Shown: positions 43,245-53,531, counted from the first letter of the stretch. The stretch: DNA of 57,399 nucleotides from Phycisphaerae bacterium (GCA_028279405.1 JANQNU010000046.1:1-57399), one strand, 5' to 3'. Program-made: numbers and translations. The notes: a model not told the origin generated them from the sequence alone.

Positions 43245-45201
43245 CCAACTGACGGTGTTTGTTTGGAGGAGTGACGCGATTTCGGGTACGAAGTTGCCAG
43301 ATAGTGCGGCCCGTCGAGCGCAGCTCGAAGCGCTGCAGACGGCGCTGCGCAGCGCCCGGAGAGTGGCCCTGGGGCGCGAGGCCCGCTGGTCCTGGGCGCG
43401 ACTTGTCGTCTTCCTGTTGCCGTTTCTGATCTGGTGGCTCGTGCTCGCGAGTCAGCCATTCGCGGGATTAGGCGTCTTGCTGGTGGGGATGGTCGCATTC
43501 GCCTGGGTGGTGCGCGTTCATCTGCGAGAGAAGGCAGCGCTCGAATTCTGCACACGTGCCGCCGACCGCACGAGCGAGGCGCGGCAACGCTGCGGCGGCG
43601 CGGTCGTTTGCATTCGTGATTGGCGCCGGCCCGTGGATGACGAGATCGATGCGCATCTGTCACCTGTGCTCGCTGGTGAACGCTCGTGGCCGCTCACCGA
43701 CCAGGAGCGGGACGATCTCGATCTGTACAACCCGCCGGTCGGCGTGTTCGGCCTGCTCAATCGCACGTTCACGCCGATCGGTGCTCGTCGGCTGCGCGAC
43801 ATGCTCGATCACCCGCTGCTGTCGATCGACGCGATCCGACGGCGCCAGGGCAGCGTGCGGGCCCTGGTCGACGACGATCGCGGGCGGATCGAGTTGCTGG
43901 CCGCGACAGCCGTGCTCGAGCACGAGCACAAGCGCCTGCGGCAACTGGTCACTGCCATCGCGCAGACCGTCCCGTTGGGACAGCGCGACCTGCTGCGGGT
44001 CGCACAACTGTGGTCGCTGATCAGCTTCACACTGGTGGCGGCGGCGTTGGTTGGGGTCTCGACGTGGCAGGCGGCGCCGTTCTGGATCGGGACACTGGTT
44101 GTCGTCGCGGGCGTCAACCGCTACCTGCTCGGGTCGTTTCGGCTCGCAAGTGTGTTGCAGCCGTGGCGCGATACCGCTTGGCCGATGCGCGGCTTGAACG
44201 AGATCGTTCAACACGTGAGCGACCACGGGCGGTCCGACGCGGAGTTAGGCGAGTTGCGCGAGGCCTGTGCCGCGGTTCGCAGCGTTACCCCCCGGCTGGC
44301 CCGCTGGGTCGGCTGGACCGAGCGCGGCGGCCTCGTACATGCCCTCATGAACTACACGATGCTCTATGACCTCCACATCGCGCAGACGTTCGTGCCGGCG
44401 GCAGCCGCTGCGCGCGACGCGCTGCTTCGAGCGATCGGCGCCGTGGGCGAGTACGAAGCGTTGCTGAGCCTGGCTTGCTTTTCCGCCGAGCAGCCGATTG
44501 CGACGTTTCCGACCCTGCGGGAGACAGTCGGCGTCGACATTCGGGACGGCCGGCACCCGTTGATCGTGCCGACGGAGGTGGTGGGCAACGACGTCAACTT
44601 GGATGAGCAGTGTCGGATGTGGATCATCACCGGCTCGAACATGGCGGGTAAGAGCACGTTGTTGCGGATGGTGAGTGTCCATGTGCTGCTCGGCCAGCTC
44701 GGCTGCGCGGTGACGGCGCAATCGATGCGCTGGCGTCCCGTGCGACTGATCACGGATCTGCGCGCACGCGACGATCTCGCGGCTCACGAGAGCTACTTCC
44801 TGTCGGAAGTGCGGCACTTGAAGCGCCTGCTGTTGCCGGACGACGCCGGGGAGGCGATCCTGGGGATCATCGATGAGCCTTTCCGTGGGACCAACTCGCT
44901 CGACCAGAGTGCGGCGAGTGTGGCAGTCACGCGTCATCTCGCGACCAGCCGACATCTGGTGCTGTTGGCCACGCACGACCGTGTGCTGACCGAACTCGCG
45001 GACGGACAGTGCATCCGGAACGTGCATTTCCGCGAGAACCTGGCACCGCACGGGATGGTCTTTGATTATCGGCTGCACGAGGGGCCCGCCGTGACACGCA
45101 ACGCGCTGCGTGTGCTCGAGCAGGAGGGTTATCCCCCGACGGTTCTCGCGGCCGCCCACGACTGGCTGGAGCGCCGCGGCGAGTCGGGGGAGGGGGCCTA
45201 A
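43204..45201 (+). CDS. Membrane-anchored MutS-family ATPase
   Basis: The protein has 665 residues if begun at ATG 43204, overlapping the permease gene by 41 bases. A perfect-looking Shine-Dalgarno (TTGGAGGAG) lies 7 bases ahead of an in-frame ATT at 43279 and not near the ATG, so the start is open. Four hydrophobic stretches are seen in two pairs (about 65-104 and 275-310), so it is a membrane protein. Residues about 140-470 carry the MutS core and lever regions (FGLLNRTFTPIGARRLRDMLDHPLL). The ATPase has Walker A GSNMAGKSTLLR at 477 and Walker B ILGIIDEPFRGTNS near 553. The mismatch-binding domain I is missing, so repair of ordinary mismatches is doubtful. Similar MutS-like membrane proteins exist in other phyla; function is unknown. 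Confidence 0.8.
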   Translation: MRPMSRPTSSGFPDQLTVFVWRSDAISGTKLPDSAARRAQLEALQTALRSARRVALGREARWSWARLVVFLLPFLIWWLVLASQPFAGLGVLLVGMVAFAWVVRVHLREKAALEFCTRAADRTSEARQRCGGAVVCIRDWRRPVDDEIDAHLSPVLAGERSWPLTDQERDDLDLYNPPVGVFGLLNRTFTPIGARRLRDMLDHPLLSIDAIRRRQGSVRALVDDDRGRIELLAATAVLEHEHKRLRQLVTAIAQTVPLGQRDLLRVAQLWSLISFTLVAAALVGVSTWQAAPFWIGTLVVVAGVNRYLLGSFRLASVLQPWRDTAWPMRGLNEIVQHVSDHGRSDAELGELREACAAVRSVTPRLARWVGWTERGGLVHALMNYTMLYDLHIAQTFVPAAAAARDALLRAIGAVGEYEALLSLACFSAEQPIATFPTLRETVGVDIRDGRHPLIVPTEVVGNDVNLDEQCRMWIITGSNMAGKSTLLRMVSVHVLLGQLGCAVTAQSMRWRPVRLITDLRARDDLAAHESYFLSEVRHLKRLLLPDDAGEAILGIIDEPFRGTNSLDQSAASVAVTRHLATSRHLVLLATHDRVLTELADGQCIRNVHFRENLAPHGMVFDYRLHEGPAVTRNALRVLEQEGYPPTVLAAAHDWLERRGESGEGA

Positions 45202-45265
45202 GCGGTTTTTGCGGCCATCTGCTACAATTTCGACGATACCGATGGGGAGCGAAGGAGTTCGGAGT

Positions 45266-47296
45266 ATGAGAAACCGGAGCTGTTGGCTGCTGGCTGGAGT
45301 TTGCTGGATGACCGCTGTCGCGACGACCGATGCCTATGAGATTCCCGAAGGTTCGCCGATCGCCGCGGCGCTGAAGAAGGCCGAAGCACATGTCGCACGG
45401 ATCGTTGGCGTTCCTGAGAACGAGCGTAACTTCGCCAACACCGTCGGCGCGATAGACGATCTGCTCGCAACGCTGCGCAACGAGACCGAGTTGACGCAGT
45501 TCATGGCGTACGTATCGACGGACGAGCAGGAGCGCAACCGCGGCAAGCTCGCCGAGGAGCACGTCGGCGCCTTCTACATCGAACTCGCGACGCGCGAGGA
45601 CCTGTATCGGGCGATCAAGGCGTACTCCGACACGCAACCCGAGTTGGTAGGCGAGCAGCAGCGGTTGCTCGACCAGACCATGCGCGATTACCGGCGCGCC
45701 GGAATGGAGTTGCCGGAAGCCGAGCGTAACCGTCTGACCGACATCCAGAAGCAACTCAGCAAGTTGCAGATCACGTTTCAAGCGAACATTCGCGACGACA
45801 AGACGAAGATCCGGCTGAGTGCCGCGCAGTTGCGCGGGATGGATGAGGACTTCCTGGCCGGCCTCGAACGCGACGGAGAGTCGTACCTCGTGGGCCTCGA
45901 CTACCCGACGTACCTGCCGATCCTCGAATTCTGTGAAGTCGAGCAGGCGCGCGAAGCGCTGTGGCGTGCACGGAACAAGGTCGGCGGCAAGGACAACGTT
46001 CGCGTGCTCGAGGAGATCCTGCGGCTGCGGTCGCGGGCGGCGCGGCTGCTCGGCTACGCGCACGACGTCGACTTTCAGACCGAGATCCGCATGGCGCGCA
46101 ACGCCAAGAACGTGATTGATTTCTACAAGGAGCTGCGACCGGTGGTCCGTGAGAAGGCGGCCGGTGAATTTGCTGAGTTCCTGACTGCCAAGCGGGCGCA
46201 TACGGACAATCCCAAGGCTGTGTTGCGGCCGTGGGATCAGTCCTTCTACGAGTCTCGTTTGAAGCGCGAACGCTACGCGGTCGACAGCAAGCAGGTGCAG
46301 GAATACTTTCCGCTCGATCGCGTGATCGATGGGCTCTTCTCCACGACGCAGTCGCTGTACGGCATCGAGTACCGTGAGGTCACGACGGAAGCCGCGTCGC
46401 GCGGACTGCCCGTGTGGCATCCGGACGTGCGGCTGTACGATGTGTTCGACAAGCAGACGAGCGAGAAACTGGGCGCTTTCTACTTGGATCTCTTTCCGCG
46501 CGACAACAAGTACAATCATGCGGCGCAGTTCGGGCTGCGGCCGCGGAAGCACTGGGCATCTGGCGAGGTACAGGTGCCGCTCGTGGCGCTCGTATGCAAT
46601 TTCACCAAGCCCACGGCGGACAAGCCGTCGCTGCTGACGCACGATGAGGTCGAGACGTTCTTCCACGAGTTCGGCCACTGCCTGCATTCCATCCTGACTG
46701 CGGTGGAGCACGCGTCCTTCTCAGGAACAGCGGTCGCACGTGACTTTGTCGAAGCCCCTTCGCAGATGTTCGAGAATTGGGTCTGGGACCAGCAGGTGCT
46801 CAACACCTTCGCGCGGCACTACGAACGTGACGAACCATTGCCGGTCGAACTCCTCGAAGGCATGATCGCCGCCCGGAACTTCGGCCGCGGGTTATGGGCC
46901 GAACGGCAGATCTTCTTTGGCCTGCTCGACCTGAACTACCACCTTGACCCGGATGGCCAGGTGGCCACGACGCAGGTGGCGCAGCAAGTGTTCGATGAAT
47001 CGCTGATCTATGAGCCAATCGACGGCGTGCATCCCCAGTCGGCGTTCGGTCATTTGATGCACTACAACTCCGGGTACTACGGTTACATGTGGTCGCTGGT
47101 CTATGCGGCTGACATGTTTCAGCGCTTCCAGGAGCTGGGCATGCTCAGCCCGGAAGCGGGGCGATACTACCGAACGCACATCCTGGCACCCGGTGGCACC
47201 ATCGACGAGATGGAGATGGTCGAGAAGTACCTTGGACGGAAGCCGGACAAGAAGGCGTTTCTCGCCTACCTGGGCTTGCGCGCTTCGGGCTCGTAG
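45266..47296 (+). CDS. Secreted M3 family metallopeptidase (oligopeptidase)
   Basis: The protein has 676 residues from the ATG at 45266, with AAGGAG 8 bases upstream; the longer frame from 45110 starts inside the MutS-like gene. A signal peptide (MRNRSCWLLAGVCWMTAVATTDA) marks export. The M3 zinc site is H467-E-F-G-H471 with the third ligand glutamate in DFVEAPSQM near 495. Other family segments are KHWASGEVQVPLVALVCNF and YNSGYYGYMWSLVYAADMF. It cuts short peptides, probably in the periplasm. The size and signal sequence resemble the exported Dcp-type group. It ends 5 bases before the convergent gene. Confidence 0.9.
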   Translation: MRNRSCWLLAGVCWMTAVATTDAYEIPEGSPIAAALKKAEAHVARIVGVPENERNFANTVGAIDDLLATLRNETELTQFMAYVSTDEQERNRGKLAEEHVGAFYIELATREDLYRAIKAYSDTQPELVGEQQRLLDQTMRDYRRAGMELPEAERNRLTDIQKQLSKLQITFQANIRDDKTKIRLSAAQLRGMDEDFLAGLERDGESYLVGLDYPTYLPILEFCEVEQAREALWRARNKVGGKDNVRVLEEILRLRSRAARLLGYAHDVDFQTEIRMARNAKNVIDFYKELRPVVREKAAGEFAEFLTAKRAHTDNPKAVLRPWDQSFYESRLKRERYAVDSKQVQEYFPLDRVIDGLFSTTQSLYGIEYREVTTEAASRGLPVWHPDVRLYDVFDKQTSEKLGAFYLDLFPRDNKYNHAAQFGLRPRKHWASGEVQVPLVALVCNFTKPTADKPSLLTHDEVETFFHEFGHCLHSILTAVEHASFSGTAVARDFVEAPSQMFENWVWDQQVLNTFARHYERDEPLPVELLEGMIAARNFGRGLWAERQIFFGLLDLNYHLDPDGQVATTQVAQQVFDESLIYEPIDGVHPQSAFGHLMHYNSGYYGYMWSLVYAADMFQRFQELGMLSPEAGRYYRTHILAPGGTIDEMEMVEKYLGRKPDKKAFLAYLGLRASGS

Positions 47297-47300
47297 GCGT

Positions 47301-47894
47301 TTAGTCCGGCTGACTCAGAGGGGAGGTGCGTCCTGGTAGTCGCGCCGCCCGCACGCGTCTTGCGACTGTATAGCCGCACAGACCCAGCCCGCCCAGCGCG
47401 GCCACGCTGTACGACGTGTTGTGCATGAGCCAAGCCGTCAAGAACCGATCGTGGATCGTCGGCGGTAGTACCTGGGCCCACTCGCCGCCCAATCGGACGA
47501 CATCCGCGGCTGCCAGCAGATACGTGCCGATTCCAGCAGTGGATGCGGCGCCCGCTGTCAGGCCGACGAAGACGAGCATCGGTCGCAAGAGGTGTCGGGC
47601 GCTCAATCGTGGCTCGGGCCCGCTCCGGGCGCAGCAGGCCAGCAATGCGCCCATGATCGCACCAACCCACCACGTCGCGGCCACGCCCCAGGCGAATGCC
47701 AACGCGGTCGGCGACGTGCTTTCGATGATCTTCGGATGAGCGATCGTGAAGTACTCGATACAGATCCGTGTCGTGAACTGGTCGTGGACGATCCCGTAGG
47801 CGATCGCGAACACAATGGCGAGGCCCAAAATCGCTACGGCCTGCAGTAGATTGTCGAGACTGCGCTTAACTCGGCTCGGCGATTCGGGCATCAT
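47301..47894 (-). CDS. Polytopic membrane protein of unknown function
   Basis: The protein has about 197 residues from the ATG at 47894 (ATG at 47891 and GTG at 47912 are alternatives; GGGGA lies 7 bases before 47894). Four membrane helices are visible: about 17-38 (AVAILGLAIVFAIAYGIV), 68-90 (LAFAWGVAATWWVGAIMGALLA), 102-127 and 150-175 (SYSVAALGGLGLCGYTVA). The loop between the first two is polar (FTTRICIEYFTIAHP). I do not recognise the family. It lies 33 bases after the LABN-domain gene in the same direction, so it may be in the same operon as gcvH-gcvP. Confidence 0.65.
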   Translation of the reverse strand: MMPESPSRVKRSLDNLLQAVAILGLAIVFAIAYGIVHDQFTTRICIEYFTIAHPKIIESTSPTALAFAWGVAATWWVGAIMGALLACCARSGPEPRLSARHLLRPMLVFVGLTAGAASTAGIGTYLLAAADVVRLGGEWAQVLPPTIHDRFLTAWLMHNTSYSVAALGGLGLCGYTVARRVRAARLPGRTSPLSQPD

Positions 47895-47927
47895 CGACTG
47901 TTCCCCAGCCACGCATCCGAATCCATC

Positions 47928-48374
47928 TTATGACGGATCCCTGTTCTCCAATCCGCTGTCGAGCAAGACGGGGTCAGTGTCGGCGTCGAGCGCTCCAGCC
48001 TTCTCGCTCGATGTCACCGGAGCTGTCTGTGTGGAGGTGGTAGTGCGCCGGCTCGCGATGCGCCAGCGTCGGCGATAGATGAGAACGAGATTTCGGACAT
48101 AGATCCCCAACCCGAGCGATTGGCCCAGGATGATGACGGGGTCTTCGTCGAGGATCCCGTAGATGCCCAGCATCAACCCACCGATCACGCTGAACCACCA
48201 GAACGCGACCGGTACGTGGCTCTTGCCTTTCCGTTCCGACACCAGCCACTGCACGACGAAGCGCATCATGAAGACGAACTGACCCGCGAGCCCGAAGACG
48301 ACCAGCGGGTGCGTCAGTTTTTCGAGCGTGAGCTTCGCCAGCAGCAGCGGAAGTAGGGGGGCATTCGCGATCAC
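47928..48374 (-). CDS. LABN (lipid A biosynthesis N-terminal) domain membrane protein
   Basis: The protein has 148 residues from the GTG at 48374, which overlaps the gcvP stop as GTGA; a longer frame to 48485 lies inside gcvP and is not used. Three membrane segments are seen, with family marks [51 protein letters not shown] and [22 protein letters not shown]. The LABN domain is found alone or with glycosyl transferases and is predicted to act on lipid-linked sugars; its reaction is unsettled. Translational coupling to glycine dehydrogenase is odd and probably reflects compaction. The C-terminal 40 residues are polar and unique. Confidence 0.85.
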   Translation of the reverse strand: MIANAPLLPLLLAKLTLEKLTHPLVVFGLAGQFVFMMRFVVQWLVSERKGKSHVPVAFWWFSVIGGLMLGIYGILDEDPVIILGQSLGLGIYVRNLVLIYRRRWRIASRRTTTSTQTAPVTSSEKAGALDADTDPVLLDSGLENRDPS

Positions 48375-51274
48375 CGCTCGGCCTGCATGTCCTCGACCGA
48401 CGGGCACGTGCAGTGCAGGTGCCGGTCGCCCCAGACGTTGTCGATTCGCCCGACGGCGGGCCAGAACTTCCGCTCGCGGACCCACGGCAGAGGGTAGGCC
48501 GCTTGTTGACGCGAATACGCATGCGCCCAGTCGTCGGCGGAAACGTATTCGGCGGTGTGTGGAGCGTTGATGAGCGGGTTATCCTCGCGGCTGGCTTCGT
48601 TGCGCTCGATCGCGCGGATTTCGGCGCGGATCGCGATCATCGCGTCGCAGAAGCGATCGAGTTCCTCACGCGATTCGCTCTCGGTCGGCTCGACCATCAG
48701 CGTGTTCGTCACCGGCCAGGACATGGTTGGTGCATGGAACCCGAAGTCCATCAGCCGCTTCGCGATATCGTCCGGGCCGATGTTCAGATCCTTCTTGAAC
48801 GCTCGCAGGTCGAGGATGAACTCGTGAGCGACCCTCCCGTTTTGCCCGCTGTAGAGGATCGGATAGTGATCCGAGAGTCGACGGGCCATGTAGTTCGCGT
48901 TGAGGATTGCGATCTGCGTCGCGCGGGTAAGACCCTCTCGACCCATCGCTGCGATGTACATCCATGAGATCGGCAGAATGCTGGAACTGCCGTACGGTGC
49001 AGCGGAAACCGGTCCGATCGCGGCGCTGCCGCCGCAGTCTGCGAGCGGATGTCCGGGCAGGAACGGTGCGAGGTGCGCCGCAACCGCAATCGGCCCCATC
49101 CCCGGCCCGCCGCCGCCGTGCGGAATGCAGAATGTCTTGTGCAGGTTGAGGTGGCAGACATCGGCGCCGATCTCTCCCGGGCGGCACAAGCCGACCTGGG
49201 CATTCATGTTCGCGCCGTCCATATAGACCTGTCCGCCGTTGTCATGCACGATCTGGCACACCTGCCGGATCGACTCTTCGAAGACGCCGTGCGTGGACGG
49301 ATAGGTGACCATCAGCGCCGCAAGCTGGTCGCGGTGCTGCTCGGCCTTCGCTTGAAGATCAGCGACGTCGATGTTGCCGTGACTGTCACAGCCGACGGCC
49401 ACGACGCGCATCCCGGCCATCACCGCGCTGGCCGGATTCGTCCCATGGGCCGATACGGGAATGAGGCAGACGTCGCGTTGCGTGTCGTCGCGGCTGGCGT
49501 GGTAAGCGCGGATGGTCAGCAGGCCCGAGTATTCACCCTGTGCCCCGGCGTTCGGCTGCAACGACACAGCGGCGAATCCGGTGAGATCGGCAAGCCACTG
49601 CTCGAGCTGCTCGAACAGCTCGGCGTAACCGCGCGCCTGGTCAGCGGGCGCGAACGGATGCAACTGACCGAATTCGGGCCAGGTCACGGGTATCATCTGC
49701 GACGTCGCGTTCAGCTTCATCGTGCACGACCCGAGTGGAATCATCGACGTCGCGAGCGACAGGTCGCGCTGCTGCAGTCGATAGAGATAGCGGAGCATCT
49801 CATGCTCGGCGTGATAGCGATTGAAGACCGGATGTGCGAGATAGTCGTTCTGGCGCGAAAACGGCGCGGGATAATCGAGCTTGGCTTCCTGGATCAACAC
49901 GCTCGGATCGCCGCTCGTGCCGAAGATCGCGAGCAGGTCGCAAAAGAGTGCTTCGTCCGAAGTTTCGTCCAGCGAGATACCAATCGACCCGTCGCCGAAA
50001 TCCCGCAGGTTGATTCGGCGCTGTCGCGCCGCTGCCAACACCGATCCCGCCGTCGTTCCCGCCTTGGGCCGCACGCGGAGCGTGTCGAACACCAGACCGT
50101 CGCCGACGTCATGTCCCGCTTGGCGCAGCGCCAGTCGCAGGCACTCGGTTTGCGCGTGCACGCGTTTGGCGATTCGCCGTAAGCCCTCGGGACCGTGATA
50201 CACCGCGTACATGCCGGCGATGATCGCGAGTAGAACTTGGGCCGTGCAGATATTGCTGGTGGCCTTGTCCCGCTTGATATGCTGTTCACGCGTTTGGATC
50301 GACAGGCGGTAGGCCAGGTTGCCATGGCGGTCGCGGGAGACGCCGACGAGCCGGCCCGGTAGCTGCCGGGTGTACGCCTCGCGCGTTGACAGGAAGGCCG
50401 CATGCGGACCGCCGTAGCCGAGCGGGACGCCGAAGCGTTGTGAGGAGCCGATCGCGATGTCCGCTCCGAAATCGCCCGGCGGACGAATCAACGTCAACGC
50501 CAACAAGTCGGTTGCGACGACCAGTCGGGCGCCCGTCGCGTGCACGCGCTCGGCGAACTGCTCATAACACTCGATTCGTCCATCGGTTGTCGGATACTGG
50601 ACGAGGGCGCCGCAGATGTCCTGTACATCCGCGGGGAACGCGTCAGGCGCATCCACGACGAGCTCGATCCCGAGCGGCGTGGCGCGGGATTGCAAGACTG
50701 CGATCGTCTGCGGGTGGCAATCATCGGCGACGAAGAACCGCGGCTTCTTCCCGCGTGCGATGGTGTAACACATCCCCATCGCTTCCGCCGCCGCCGTCGC
50801 TTCGTCCAGCAACGAGGCATTTGCGACCTCGAGACCGGTCAGGTCGGCGACCATCGTCTGGAAGTTGATGAGCGCTTCCAGTCGACCTTGCGCAATCTCG
50901 GCCTGGTAAGGCGTGTATTGCGTATACCAACCGGGGTTCTCCAGGATGTTGCGCAGGATCACCGGCGGCGTCACGCAGTTCGAATAACCCAGCCCGATCA
51001 GCGATCGAAACACCTCGTTGCGGTCGGCCATCGCGCGCAGCGTGCCCAGCAACTCGTGCTCCGAACGCCCGGTCGGAATGTCCAGAGGCCGCTCCGTCCG
51101 GATCGCGCTGGGAATCGTCTCTTCCATCAGCGCGTCGAGCGACTCGGCACCTACGACCCGCAGCATTTCCGCGACATCGTGTGGCCGAGGGCCGAGATGG
51201 CGCCAGGCAAAGCGGTCTGTGTCGAAGAAGGCGCTCTCCGGGCGGAACTGAGTGGTTGCGGTTTCGTTGCTCAT
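48371..51274 (-). CDS. gcvP: Glycine dehydrogenase (decarboxylating), P protein
   Basis: The protein has 967 residues from the ATG at 51274; GTG at 51343 gives 990 residues and has an AGGGG 9 bases ahead, but the family core begins only at [14 protein letters not shown]. It is the single-chain P protein (two tandem halves). The pyridoxal lysine is in [21 protein letters not shown]; other marks are [43 protein letters not shown] and [18 protein letters not shown]. It decarboxylates glycine and passes the aminomethyl group to the H protein. It follows gcvH on the same strand; gcvT and lpd are not in the window. Its stop overlaps the LABN gene start. Confidence 0.95.
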   Translation of the reverse strand: MSNETATTQFRPESAFFDTDRFAWRHLGPRPHDVAEMLRVVGAESLDALMEETIPSAIRTERPLDIPTGRSEHELLGTLRAMADRNEVFRSLIGLGYSNCVTPPVILRNILENPGWYTQYTPYQAEIAQGRLEALINFQTMVADLTGLEVANASLLDEATAAAEAMGMCYTIARGKKPRFFVADDCHPQTIAVLQSRATPLGIELVVDAPDAFPADVQDICGALVQYPTTDGRIECYEQFAERVHATGARLVVATDLLALTLIRPPGDFGADIAIGSSQRFGVPLGYGGPHAAFLSTREAYTRQLPGRLVGVSRDRHGNLAYRLSIQTREQHIKRDKATSNICTAQVLLAIIAGMYAVYHGPEGLRRIAKRVHAQTECLRLALRQAGHDVGDGLVFDTLRVRPKAGTTAGSVLAAARQRRINLRDFGDGSIGISLDETSDEALFCDLLAIFGTSGDPSVLIQEAKLDYPAPFSRQNDYLAHPVFNRYHAEHEMLRYLYRLQQRDLSLATSMIPLGSCTMKLNATSQMIPVTWPEFGQLHPFAPADQARGYAELFEQLEQWLADLTGFAAVSLQPNAGAQGEYSGLLTIRAYHASRDDTQRDVCLIPVSAHGTNPASAVMAGMRVVAVGCDSHGNIDVADLQAKAEQHRDQLAALMVTYPSTHGVFEESIRQVCQIVHDNGGQVYMDGANMNAQVGLCRPGEIGADVCHLNLHKTFCIPHGGGGPGMGPIAVAAHLAPFLPGHPLADCGGSAAIGPVSAAPYGSSSILPISWMYIAAMGREGLTRATQIAILNANYMARRLSDHYPILYSGQNGRVAHEFILDLRAFKKDLNIGPDDIAKRLMDFGFHAPTMSWPVTNTLMVEPTESESREELDRFCDAMIAIRAEIRAIERNEASREDNPLINAPHTAEYVSADDWAHAYSRQQAAYPLPWVRERKFWPAVGRIDNVWGDRHLHCTCPSVEDMQAER

Positions 51275-51411
51275 CGGGCGAATCGTACCTTCATCGACGG
51301 CCTCTCCGGAGGCCGATGTTTCCAAGTCGGCAATATTCGACACGTCTGGATACCCCTATGGTTGGGCAATCGCGGAATCTCGTCATTGCTCACGACGACC
51401 GGTGCCGCGCC

Positions 51412-51792
51412 TTACTCGGCCGTCATCTGATCGTATGCAGGGCCGTCCATGAGCTTCTCGAGCGGGCTCGTATCGCTGCATTCGACCTTAATCATCCATC
51501 CGTCGTTGAACGGGTCGGTGTTGACCAGCTCGGGCTCGTCGGCCAGCCGCTCGTTACGCGCCTGGATCGTGCCGGTCACCGCGGCGTACAGATCGCTGGT
51601 CGCTTTTACCGATTCGACCTCGCCGAACAAGCTGCCGGCTTCGACCGCCGTTCCGGGTTCCGGCAGCTCGACATACGTCACATCGGTCAGTTCGTCGGCC
51701 GCGAACTGGGTAATGCCCATGGTGACGATGTTGCCGTCCACCTTGAACCACTCGTGCGTCTGGGAATACCTGCGATCATTGGGAACCGCCAT
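51412..51792 (-). CDS. gcvH: Glycine cleavage system H protein
   Basis: The protein has 126 residues. AGGAG lies about 7 bases before the ATG at 51792. The lipoyl-bearing lysine is K63 in VESVKATSDLYAAV; THEWFK near 12 and the turn ITQFAADELTDVTYVELPE are the usual H-protein segments. It shuttles the aminomethyl group between the P, T and L proteins of glycine cleavage. It is the first gene of the minus-strand unit gcvH-gcvP-LABN and has a plausible promoter 40 bases upstream. The C-terminus is slightly longer than usual (TSPLEKLMDGPAYDQMTAE). Confidence 0.95.
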   Translation of the reverse strand: MAVPNDRRYSQTHEWFKVDGNIVTMGITQFAADELTDVTYVELPEPGTAVEAGSLFGEVESVKATSDLYAAVTGTIQARNERLADEPELVNTDPFNDGWMIKVECSDTSPLEKLMDGPAYDQMTAE

Positions 51793-51831
51793 CGAAGTCT
51801 CCTCGGACTGTCGCTCCGTTTCATTTCAACT

Positions 51832-51860
51832 ATCTTAGGGGTGCCCGGGCAGCCCTACAA
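51832..51860 (-). promoter_or_regulatory. Candidate promoter of gcvH operon
   Basis: On the minus strand TTGTAG (51855-51860), 17 bases and TAAGAT (51832-51837) precede the gcvH ATG by about 40 bases. The -10 is good and the -35 weak. The leader is too short for a glycine riboswitch. Confidence 0.45.
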
Positions 51861-51918
51861 CACGGTCGACCAATGGCTTGCCGTTGCGGTGCCGGATACC
51901 AGAACTGGAGGTGGCTGG

Positions 51919-52275
51919 ATGGACTACTATACGATTTGGTGCAACCTCAAGGATTCCCGCAAGGACCTCGAATTCGCGGTGGCGTTGCGGGCCTATCTCG
52001 ATCGGCTGGTGGAGTCGGGGCGGGTGCTCGATTATCGAATCACACGCCGAAAGTTGGGCTTCGGACCGCCGGAGCTGGGCGAGTTCGGGATCGTGATCGC
52101 GGTTGCCGATCTGGCGCAGCTCGACCAGGTCTTCGGACAGGTGGCGGCCCGCGCCGGCGAGCTCGAACGGCTGCATGGCGCGGTTTATTCACTCGTCACT
52201 GATTTCCGGGCCGGGCTTTATCGAGATTTTCCGGATCCCCAGCGCACTGGCACCGGCGGTCGGGCCGACGTTTGA
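51919..52275 (+). CDS. DUF6614 family protein
   Basis: The protein has 118 residues from the ATG at 51919, with GGAGG 7 bases upstream; the longer frame from 51181 runs antisense to gcvH and is dismissed. The sequence follows the small family I know as DUF6614: MDYYTIWCNLKDSRKDLEF, then YRITRRKLGFGPPELGEFGI, LAQLDQVFGQVAARAGELE and TDFRAGLYRDFPDP. It appears to be a compact alpha/beta (ferredoxin-like) domain with no membrane part. The function is unknown. It lies divergent from gcvH and 119 bases upstream of cysK. Confidence 0.8.
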   Translation: MDYYTIWCNLKDSRKDLEFAVALRAYLDRLVESGRVLDYRITRRKLGFGPPELGEFGIVIAVADLAQLDQVFGQVAARAGELERLHGAVYSLVTDFRAGLYRDFPDPQRTGTGGRADV

Positions 52276-52394
52276 CCCGCGAGCCGCGCGGAGAAAGAAT
52301 CAGGAAACCGCAATTTTGCTGGACAGGCCCGGCCCCCTGCGCGCCAATGGTCGGGAATACAATCGAATTCTGGCGAGTTTGGGAGTGATCCGCG

Positions 52395-53339
52395 ATGGCC
52401 CGTTTGTTCAACAGTATCACCGAAACGATCGGCAACACGCCGCTCGTACGCATCAACCGCCTCTTCGACACGGATGCGGAGGTCTATGCCAAGCTGGAGT
52501 TCTTCAATCCGCTCAGCAGCGTCAAGGACCGTATCGGCACCGCAATGATCGAAGACGGGATTCGACGCGGCAAGGTCGGCGAGGATACCGTCGTCATCGA
52601 GCCGACGTCCGGCAATACCGGCATCGCGCTGGCCTTCGTCTGCGCTGCGAAAGGTTTGCGGCTGATGCTGACGATGCCCGAGAGCATGAGCCTCGAGCGT
52701 CGCGCAGTGCTTCGGGCGCTTGGCGCTGACCTGATTCTTACGCCGGCGGCGGAGGGCATGAAAGGGGCCGTCGCGAAGGCCGAAGAACTCGTGGCGGAGA
52801 CCAAGAATTCCTTCATGCCGCAGCAGTTCCGCAACCCGGCCAATATCGAGATCCATCGACGCACGACCGCGGAAGAAATCTGGAACGACACCGACGGCCG
52901 TGCAGACATCCTCATCTCCGGCGTCGGCACCGGCGGGACCATCACCGGTGTCGGCGAGGTGATCAAGCAGCGCAAGCCGGACTTCAAGTGCCTGGCGGTC
53001 GAACCGATCCACTCGCCGGTGATTCAGCAGACCCGTGCCGGCGAAGCGCTCCAGCCCGGGCCGCACAAGATTCAGGGGATCGGTGCCGGCTTCATCCCCG
53101 AGATCCTCAACCTAGACCTGATCGACGAGGTGTTGCACGTCAACAACGACGAAGCGTTCTCCTGGGCCCGCGAGGCGTCGCGCGCCGAGGGCATCCTGTG
53201 CGGCATCAGCTCCGGGGCGGCGCTCTGCGCCGCGAATCAGGTCGCGACCCGCTCGGAGAGCGCCGGCAAGATGATCATCGTCGTGCTGCCGTCCTTCGGC
53301 GAGCGTTACCTGTCGACGCCGCTGTTCGAACAGGCGTAG
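52395..53339 (+). CDS. cysK: Cysteine synthase A
   Basis: The protein has 314 residues. The PLP lysine is in [11 protein letters not shown] (about K43), TSGNTG is at 74-79, and [10 protein letters not shown], with [10 protein letters not shown] near the end, complete the fold-type II set. It makes L-cysteine from O-acetylserine and sulfide. TACAAT at 52358-52363 is a possible -10 box 31 bases ahead of the ATG, and GGGAG about 10 bases ahead may serve as ribosome binding site. Cysteine made here could feed the trans-sulfuration enzyme near 17 kb, although the two are 35 kb apart. The repeat-rich gap 53340-53763 follows. Confidence 0.95.
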   Translation: MARLFNSITETIGNTPLVRINRLFDTDAEVYAKLEFFNPLSSVKDRIGTAMIEDGIRRGKVGEDTVVIEPTSGNTGIALAFVCAAKGLRLMLTMPESMSLERRAVLRALGADLILTPAAEGMKGAVAKAEELVAETKNSFMPQQFRNPANIEIHRRTTAEEIWNDTDGRADILISGVGTGGTITGVGEVIKQRKPDFKCLAVEPIHSPVIQQTRAGEALQPGPHKIQGIGAGFIPEILNLDLIDEVLHVNNDEAFSWAREASRAEGILCGISSGAALCAANQVATRSESAGKMIIVVLPSFGERYLSTPLFEQA

Positions 53340-53418
53340 GGGAGCAAGCTCCGTAGACGTGCGCTCCGGTATCCTACCCATACAGGAATGGGGAACCGAC
53401 GAAACGCACTGATCCGTC

Positions 53419-53445
53419 CCCCACCCCAGGATGGGGTGGGGCACC
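53419..53445. repeat. Palindromic repeat family B, copy 1
   Basis: CCCCACCCCA-GGA-TGGGGTGGGG followed by CACC is a perfect 10-bp stem with a 3-base loop. The second copy is at 56405-56431. Relative to it, one stem pair changes from C-G to T-A, so pairing is kept. Confidence 0.8.
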
Positions 53446-53531
53446 CCCCGGGCGTCTACGCCGCCGCCCAGGTAGGCTACGTCGATCAAGACCAGGGTGT
53501 GGCAGATCAGGCGACCCGTGTGTGGCAGTGT

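Noticed and set aside
44927-46711. 594-codon minus-strand frame opposite the MutS-like and M3 peptidase genes
   Set aside because: It is a shadow of two conserved genes, with no ribosome binding site or recognisable domain.
49049-50182. 377-codon plus-strand frame opposite gcvP
   Set aside because: It is a shadow frame of a well-conserved enzyme.
51793-51918. Glycine riboswitch upstream of gcvH
   Set aside because: Only about 30-40 transcribed bases precede the start and none of the conserved aptamer strings is present.
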